64,000 nt of DNA from Candidatus Jettenia sp. AMX2. Lineage in GTDB: Bacteria; Planctomycetota; Brocadiia; Brocadiales; Brocadiaceae. The notes beneath the pieces were generated by a model, which was not told the origin of the DNA, did no database searches, and saw nothing but the letters and a program-made list of their open reading frames with translations. Numbering within the stretch: the stretch's first letter is position 1; each line of letters begins with the position of its first letter. The DNA lies in assembly GCA_030583665.1 (NCBI GenBank), contig CP129469.1, forward strand, positions 2,657,043 through 2,721,042, read 5' to 3'. This document shows, piece by piece, positions 59,676 through 64,000 of this stretch. The position numbers and the translations under genes are program-made.

Positions 59676-61640
59676 TCAGAAAAAGCGTTCTGCCGATTGG
59701 TAAGAACTGTCAGCCATCGTTCTGAGCTGCTGATAATTTAACAAGCTCCCTGCAAGAAGGATATCAACTTCACGGGAAGTTAAGGAATGGATTGCTTTTA
59801 TTTCCCTGTTTTTTTTCAGATTTCTTATGGTAATCTTACCTTTGGATTTCAATTGAGCTTTTATATCAGGAAGTTCGATAGTATCTCCCTGTTCAAACCA
59901 ATCATAATCACTCTCGTTTTCAAATGTTAAGGGAAGAATCCCAAAATTTATGAGATTAGAGCGATGAATCCGGGCAAAAGACCTGGCAATAACGGCCTTA
60001 ACACCTAAATACATAGGTGCCAGCGCAGCATGCTCGCGGCTTGAACCCTGACCATAATTTATCCCTCCAATAAGGAATCCGCCCCCCTTTTCCCTGGCAC
60101 GATTCACAAAATTCTTATCCACCTTTTCAAATACAAATTCAGAGATGGCAGGAATATTTGATCGTAAGGGCAAGATCTTTGCTCCGGCGGGCATAATATG
60201 ATCCGTAGTAATATTATCCCCAACCTTTAAGAGAACCTCGCCGTGTATTGAATCCGGCAGGGAGTCTTTTTGGGGCAAAGGTTTAATATTGGGTCCTCTG
60301 ATAACGGTCACATCTTCAGGTTTTTCAGAAGGCGGAATGATCATACTATCATTCAGAATAAATTTTTTTGGATATTTGACAGAAATGGGATCACCAAATT
60401 TTCTTGGGTCACTTATGGCGCCATTCAATGCAGTTGCTATAGCCGTTTCCACACTGGAAAGGTAAATCTTTGCATCATTCGTTCCGCTTCTGCCTTCAAA
60501 ATTTCTGTTAAACGATCTCACGGTAATTCCTCCGGAAGAGGGTGCCTGCCCCATCCCGATACACGGTCCACAGGCAACTTCAATAATACGCGCACCGGCA
60601 GCAATCATATCCGCCAAAGCACCATTTTTTGCTATCATCCCGAGTACCTGTCTGGAGCCCGGAGAGACCGTAAGGCTAACATCGGGATGAATCTTTCTGC
60701 CCTTCAGCATTGAAGCCGTTACCATAAGGTCGTAATATGAGGAGTTCGTGCAGCTTCCGATACAAACCTGCTGTACTTTCACGCCTTCCATCTCACTCAC
60801 TTTGCAAACATTGTCAGGACTGTGAGGTTTTGCAAGTAATGGTTCCAGCGCAGAAAGGTCAATTTCTATAACTTCATCATACTTCGCGCCGGAACTGGCT
60901 TTTAGTGGCCGCCACACTTCTTCTCTTCCCTGCATTTTGAGATATTTCTTTGTTTGTGCATCACTGGGAAAGACGGATGTAAGCGCTCCCAACTCCGCAC
61001 CCATATTGGTAATCGTTGCGCGTTCCGTCACGGTAAGCCCTTCCGCACCGTCACCTCCGTATTCGAATACTTTACCAACACCGCCCTTTACCGTTAGCCT
61101 TCCCAATAATTCCAATATTACATCTTTTGCTGTTACCCATGGTTTCAATGTTCCGCTTAACTTTACCAGTACTACCTGCGGCACGGTAATAGAGAATGGT
61201 CCGCCGGCCATTGCAATTGCAACATCCAGCCCGCCAGCGCCAATTGCCAGCATGCCCAGGCCGCCACAAGTAGGTGTATGACTGTCAGAGCCAAGCAATG
61301 TCTCTCCCGGTACGCCAAATCGCTCCAGGTGTACCTGGTGACAAATACCATTCCCCGGTTTTGAGAAATAAATACCATATTTTTTTGCAATACTCTGAAG
61401 AAACAGATGATCATCAAAATTTTCAAAACCAGCCTGAAGCATATTATGATCAACATAACTGACCGAAAGTTTCGTCTTTACCTTGGGTATGCCTATAGCT
61501 TCAAACTGTAAATAAGCCATGGTTCCTGTTGCATCCTGCGTAAGGGTTTGATCTATAGAAACAGCAACCTCCTCACCGGTTTTCAGTTTGCCTGACACAA
61601 GGTGTGAACTCAGAATTTTCTGTACAATGTTCTTTCCCAT
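59676..61640 (-). CDS. Aconitate hydratase
   Basis: This protein of about 654 residues has the aconitase motifs QTLTQDATGTMAYLQFEA, GSDSHTPTCGGLG, GSCTNSSYYDL (Cys ligand), ACGPCIGMGQAP (two Cys ligands) and, in the swivel domain, GGINYGQGSSREHAAL. It isomerises citrate and isocitrate. The length fits the mitochondrial-type family. I chose ATG 61640 (MGKNIVQKILSSHLV), where homologues begin; an open form from 61694 adds 18 atypical residues. Confidence 0.9.
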   Translation of the reverse strand: MGKNIVQKILSSHLVSGKLKTGEEVAVSIDQTLTQDATGTMAYLQFEAIGIPKVKTKLSVSYVDHNMLQAGFENFDDHLFLQSIAKKYGIYFSKPGNGICHQVHLERFGVPGETLLGSDSHTPTCGGLGMLAIGAGGLDVAIAMAGGPFSITVPQVVLVKLSGTLKPWVTAKDVILELLGRLTVKGGVGKVFEYGGDGAEGLTVTERATITNMGAELGALTSVFPSDAQTKKYLKMQGREEVWRPLKASSGAKYDEVIEIDLSALEPLLAKPHSPDNVCKVSEMEGVKVQQVCIGSCTNSSYYDLMVTASMLKGRKIHPDVSLTVSPGSRQVLGMIAKNGALADMIAAGARIIEVACGPCIGMGQAPSSGGITVRSFNRNFEGRSGTNDAKIYLSSVETAIATALNGAISDPRKFGDPISVKYPKKFILNDSMIIPPSEKPEDVTVIRGPNIKPLPQKDSLPDSIHGEVLLKVGDNITTDHIMPAGAKILPLRSNIPAISEFVFEKVDKNFVNRAREKGGGFLIGGINYGQGSSREHAALAPMYLGVKAVIARSFARIHRSNLINFGILPLTFENESDYDWFEQGDTIELPDIKAQLKSKGKITIRNLKKNREIKAIHSLTSREVDILLAGSLLNYQQLRTMADSSYQSAERFF

Positions 61641-61753
61641 AGAAATCTTCTCTGTAAAAAGAATACCATCACGCCGCAGATAAGCATACTCCATTCTGCA
61701 ACGCCTTATTTACTTATAAATTAAACGATATTCCCATCAAATACAATAAAAAA

Positions 61754-61778
61754 AATCCCACCATACTGCGGTGGGATT
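61754..61778 (-). terminator. Rho-independent terminator of the 11-heme cytochrome gene
   Basis: On the minus strand AATCCCACC / GGTGGGATT forms a 9-bp stem with a 7-nt loop, followed by a T-run (61748-61755). It lies about 40 nt past the cytochrome stop. Confidence 0.75.
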
Positions 61779-61819
61779 TGAAAAAAACAGCATATCAATT
61801 TCAGGATTACTCAACTATC

Positions 61820-63052
61820 TTACTGGTGCAAAGCCGGAGCTTTTATATATCCATAGCCACCAAAAAGCAATACATCAATATCTTTTGGTAAAAATACTTT
61901 ACTAAAATTGTGCGATTTTTTTGTACCGTAATACGTGCCATGACAAGACTGGCAGGTAACCAGTTCCTTTGTTATTATTCCCTGATTGCGCAATTTTAAA
62001 ACCTTGCCAAAAACTGATCCTTCTCCGACATTTAACTGAGCATGCTCCGGACCGCCGATATGGCACTTTTCACAGGCATCATACGCTTTTGCTTTCTCTA
62101 CCGAGAATTCATGACCAGGATGGCACGCATTACAACTTCCACCGGTTCTGTCGTATTCATAAGCCAGGCTTAATTTATGGCAATCCTTACATCCTGGCAT
62201 AGTAAGCGACCGGGTGGTTATTATATCGTATGGGCTTGGCGTGGCTATTGCATGCCCTTTCAGGTGAGCACTTTCACGAAATTCAACATATTCCGTCTGA
62301 TGGCATTCTCCACAGGTATTTGCTGAAACATAGCCATGCTTTTTTGCAATCGCCCCATGATCATTTCCATGACATCCGATACAGGTAACTCCCTTCCTTG
62401 CATGAGCGCCTCTTGTCCATTCCTTTACAACTTCAGGTGTTGCCAGTTTATGACAGGCAAGGCAATCCACCTCCTCATATGTACCGGATGGCTTGACCTT
62501 TTTTTCTGCGTAAGCTTTAAACAGGTCGCCAGGCATGTGAGGGTGCACAATTCCCAGATGGCAATCAGTACATACCAGTTTTTCAGGAACCCCCCCAAAA
62601 GGTCCACCATGCTTATTGCTTGCCGTTGCAAACTCAATATGCGACCTATCCTTGGTATGCCCTTCTGTATGACAGCGTATGCAGTTTTCATTGAGTATTT
62701 CAAGGCTGTCTTCTGCAATTTCAATAAACGCACCATCTGTATAGCCCTGGAGCGCATGCATAATGGAATCGTGCGTTCCATCACTGAGCTTTGCATGGGC
62801 ATATCCTTTGATCCCCGGCCCCACATGACATGCATGGCAGTTTTCAACATGTTCATTATGATGCTTTGATGTCTGAAACGAATCATAATGAATTTTCATC
62901 TCGTGGCAACTGGCACAAAACTCACTCTTCTCCGAATAATGATAAACCTCTCTTAACGTAACAGAAAAAACAACCAACATTATTATGGTGAAGAAGCCTA
63001 CGAGCTTTTTTCTTCTCTGGATAAATTCCAACAACTGCTTCAACCGCTCCAT
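61820..63052 (-). CDS. 11-heme membrane-anchored cytochrome c (NapC/NirT-like N-terminus)
   Basis: This 410-residue protein has one N-terminal transmembrane helix (about 17-36) then eleven CxxCH motifs: CASCH, CHACH, CIRCH, CTDCH, CLACH, CIGCH, CGECH, CKDCH, CNACH, CEKCH and CQSCH. The first four lie in a NapC/NirT/NrfH-like arrangement that would accept electrons from quinol. The last seven resemble a HAO/cytochrome c554-like multiheme domain (SANTCGECHQTEYVEFRESAHLKG). It is probably a quinol dehydrogenase fused to an electron-delivery or catalytic module. A named partner is not in view. Confidence 0.88.
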   Translation of the reverse strand: MERLKQLLEFIQRRKKLVGFFTIIMLVVFSVTLREVYHYSEKSEFCASCHEMKIHYDSFQTSKHHNEHVENCHACHVGPGIKGYAHAKLSDGTHDSIMHALQGYTDGAFIEIAEDSLEILNENCIRCHTEGHTKDRSHIEFATASNKHGGPFGGVPEKLVCTDCHLGIVHPHMPGDLFKAYAEKKVKPSGTYEEVDCLACHKLATPEVVKEWTRGAHARKGVTCIGCHGNDHGAIAKKHGYVSANTCGECHQTEYVEFRESAHLKGHAIATPSPYDIITTRSLTMPGCKDCHKLSLAYEYDRTGGSCNACHPGHEFSVEKAKAYDACEKCHIGGPEHAQLNVGEGSVFGKVLKLRNQGIITKELVTCQSCHGTYYGTKKSHNFSKVFLPKDIDVLLFGGYGYIKAPALHQ

Positions 63053-63448
63053 AAATTCCTCCTACTGTTCTTATTATATAATAAAGGCCTGTGCCGTTTA
63101 CTCCCTAATCATATAGAAAAATTCTGAAATTGAAAGCGAAATAACAGATACTTCCATCTGTTACCATCTGCTAGAAATCGGGTTAGTTCCTCAAAGTCTC
63201 CAATAACAAAAAGGATTTCGGGGGTTGTAGTAAACCGCTTCAATACTATAAAAGTTCCTATACAATAAATTTATTTAAAAAGTTTGCAAATTCTATCACA
63301 AACTTTATTGATGTTCAAGTCATTTTTTGCAAGCAAAAAGTAAACATTCCATAGTGATTGACAAGTATACCGTTTTCAGGTAGAATTTCACTTTTAATTC
63401 ATATATCTGAATTGTTTAATTCATAACATCAGCAGAAGGGATTTAATT
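63053..63448. other. Divergent intergenic region
   Basis: Contains a clear promoter for the edge gene (63358-63386). The rest (63060-63350) is AT-rich with no recognisable gene or repeat. Confidence 0.5.
63358..63386 (+). promoter_or_regulatory. Sigma70 promoter of the edge gene
   Basis: TTGACA (63358-63363), 17-bp spacer, TAGAAT (63381-63386). Transcription would start near 63393, giving a leader of about 56 nt. Confidence 0.6.
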
Positions 63449-64000
63449 ATGTCTATTCGGTATACAAAATGGTTTGCTTTCGGAACACTGCTCGTATCAA
63501 GCAGTATGTTCACATTCTTCAGTACTTCGCTTATAACAGAAAAATCAACCCAGGCACAACATACCGATATTTTCGGAAGGCTCGATGGCAAGAAGGATAG
63601 TTTTCACCAGTCTTTTGCGCCCTATGAGGGTATTATACCAATCCCCTGGATTGATGAGAAACCTACACCCACCACGATTAAGGTTACCGAGGTAATCACC
63701 TATGAAATCCCGGTAGATGAAAAAAAACTCGTTGAAAAAAAACTCACAAGTGACGACCTGGAATTAAAGGAAGTAACAAATGCATCAGAAATAAATTTTC
63801 ATCAGGTCGATTGCTATTTCTTTGAGGTGGTAAAACAAACACAAATACGCACGGTGGAAAATCTTTCTTTTATACGTGATAGGGAAGGCACTCAATATTG
63901 GCTATCTGACGGGAAAAAGTATGTTGAATGGGGCAGATGGTCTGATTGGGATGTTGAGAAAGGGTCACAGCAAACTGTGGAGATGGCAGAGAAGAAACCA
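63449..64000 (+). CDS. Secreted protein of unknown function, C-terminus cut by window edge
   Basis: I read this frame directly. ATG 63449 follows AGAAGGG, and the frame is open to the end of the window (184 residues). Residues 1-40 form a signal peptide-like leader (TKWFAFGTLLVSSSMF, cut near TQAQ). The rest is polar, with TTIKVTEVITYEIP and a repeat of EKK/LVEKKL. A WGRWSDWD block lies near the end. No heme motif or family was recognised. Confidence 0.65.
   Translation, partial: MSIRYTKWFAFGTLLVSSSMFTFFSTSLITEKSTQAQHTDIFGRLDGKKDSFHQSFAPYEGIIPIPWIDEKPTPTTIKVTEVITYEIPVDEKKLVEKKLTSDDLELKEVTNASEINFHQVDCYFFEVVKQTQIRTVENLSFIRDREGTQYWLSDGKKYVEWGRWSDWDVEKGSQQTVEMAEKKP

Noticed and set aside
1-64000. 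CRISPR arrays, tRNA and rRNA genes
   Set aside because: I saw no regularly spaced direct repeats with unique spacers, no T-loop-like GGTTCGAATCC context in the gaps and no rRNA-like conserved blocks. A tRNA scan was not possible here.

Overview
The window reads as a piece of a chromosome from an anaerobic, cytochrome-c-rich bacterium. The most likely source is an anammox planctomycete (Brocadiaceae: Brocadia, Jettenia or Kuenenia-like), but this is an inference from gene content and not a database match. The pointers are a siroheme-decarboxylase pair (AhbA/AhbB) of the alternative heme route, an 11-heme membrane-anchored cytochrome c, a three-heme cytochrome c, a complete 14-subunit complex I operon with a formate-dehydrogenase-like NuoG, DsbD, aconitase and an LPS-type Gram-negative envelope (TonB, heptosyltransferase, Kdo/WaaP kinase). 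No tRNA, rRNA or CRISPR array was recognised.

Layout. 1-5.5 kb: an edge-cut lipoprotein; a heme/siroheme operon on the minus strand (siroheme/4Fe-4S reductase-like protein, ahbA, ahbB) behind a near-perfect sigma70 promoter that overlaps a 22-bp palindrome; then a plus-strand group (coiled-coil protein, nucleotidyltransferase-like protein, TPM-domain protein, LemA). 5.9-7.5 kb: a two-gene restriction-modification system. 7.5-16.7 kb: an iron/TonB island on the minus strand (DUF3450 protein, long ExbB, ExbB, ExbD, TonB, broken TPR gene, TonB receptor with two Fur-like boxes upstream, broken membrane-protein gene). 17.4-22.8 kb: a nickel/cobalt uptake locus (nikR, structured leader, cbiM, NikL-like gene, cbiQ, cbiO, outer-membrane protein, His-rich periplasmic protein). 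23-30.4 kb: envelope and housekeeping genes (MBL hydrolase, tatA, polyprenyl synthase, heptosyltransferase, LPS kinase, plsY, dsbD). 31.4-34.1 kb: triheme cytochrome, hemC and a DUF309 protein. 34.2-50 kb: nuoA to nuoN on the minus strand, with an extra tandem desulforedoxin-like protein between nuoG and nuoH. 50-57.8 kb: xerD-like recombinase, ubiB, DUF2284, radC, ettA, folD. 58-64 kb: TPR protein, aconitase, 11-heme cytochrome and an edge-cut secreted protein.

The intergenic spaces are unusually rich in short structured repeats: a 69-bp REP-like unit with two CCCTTCGGG palindromes (four full copies), a 92-bp MITE-like element (one copy sits inside the nuo operon), a 149-bp element with about 23-bp terminal inverted repeats, a 228-bp element with 20-bp perfect ends, a 141-bp element with 12-bp perfect ends, and a roughly 130-bp element present in opposite orientations.

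How the genes fit together: heme synthesis (hemC, ahbAB), cytochrome c maturation support (dsbD), metal uptake (TonB/Fur iron, NikR/CbiMQO nickel-cobalt) and respiration (complex I, multiheme cytochromes) support one another in a metal- and heme-intensive anaerobic respiratory lifestyle. Two genes in the iron island each carry two apparent frameshifts while the long complex I operon is intact, which suggests decay of an accessory region or local sequence error.
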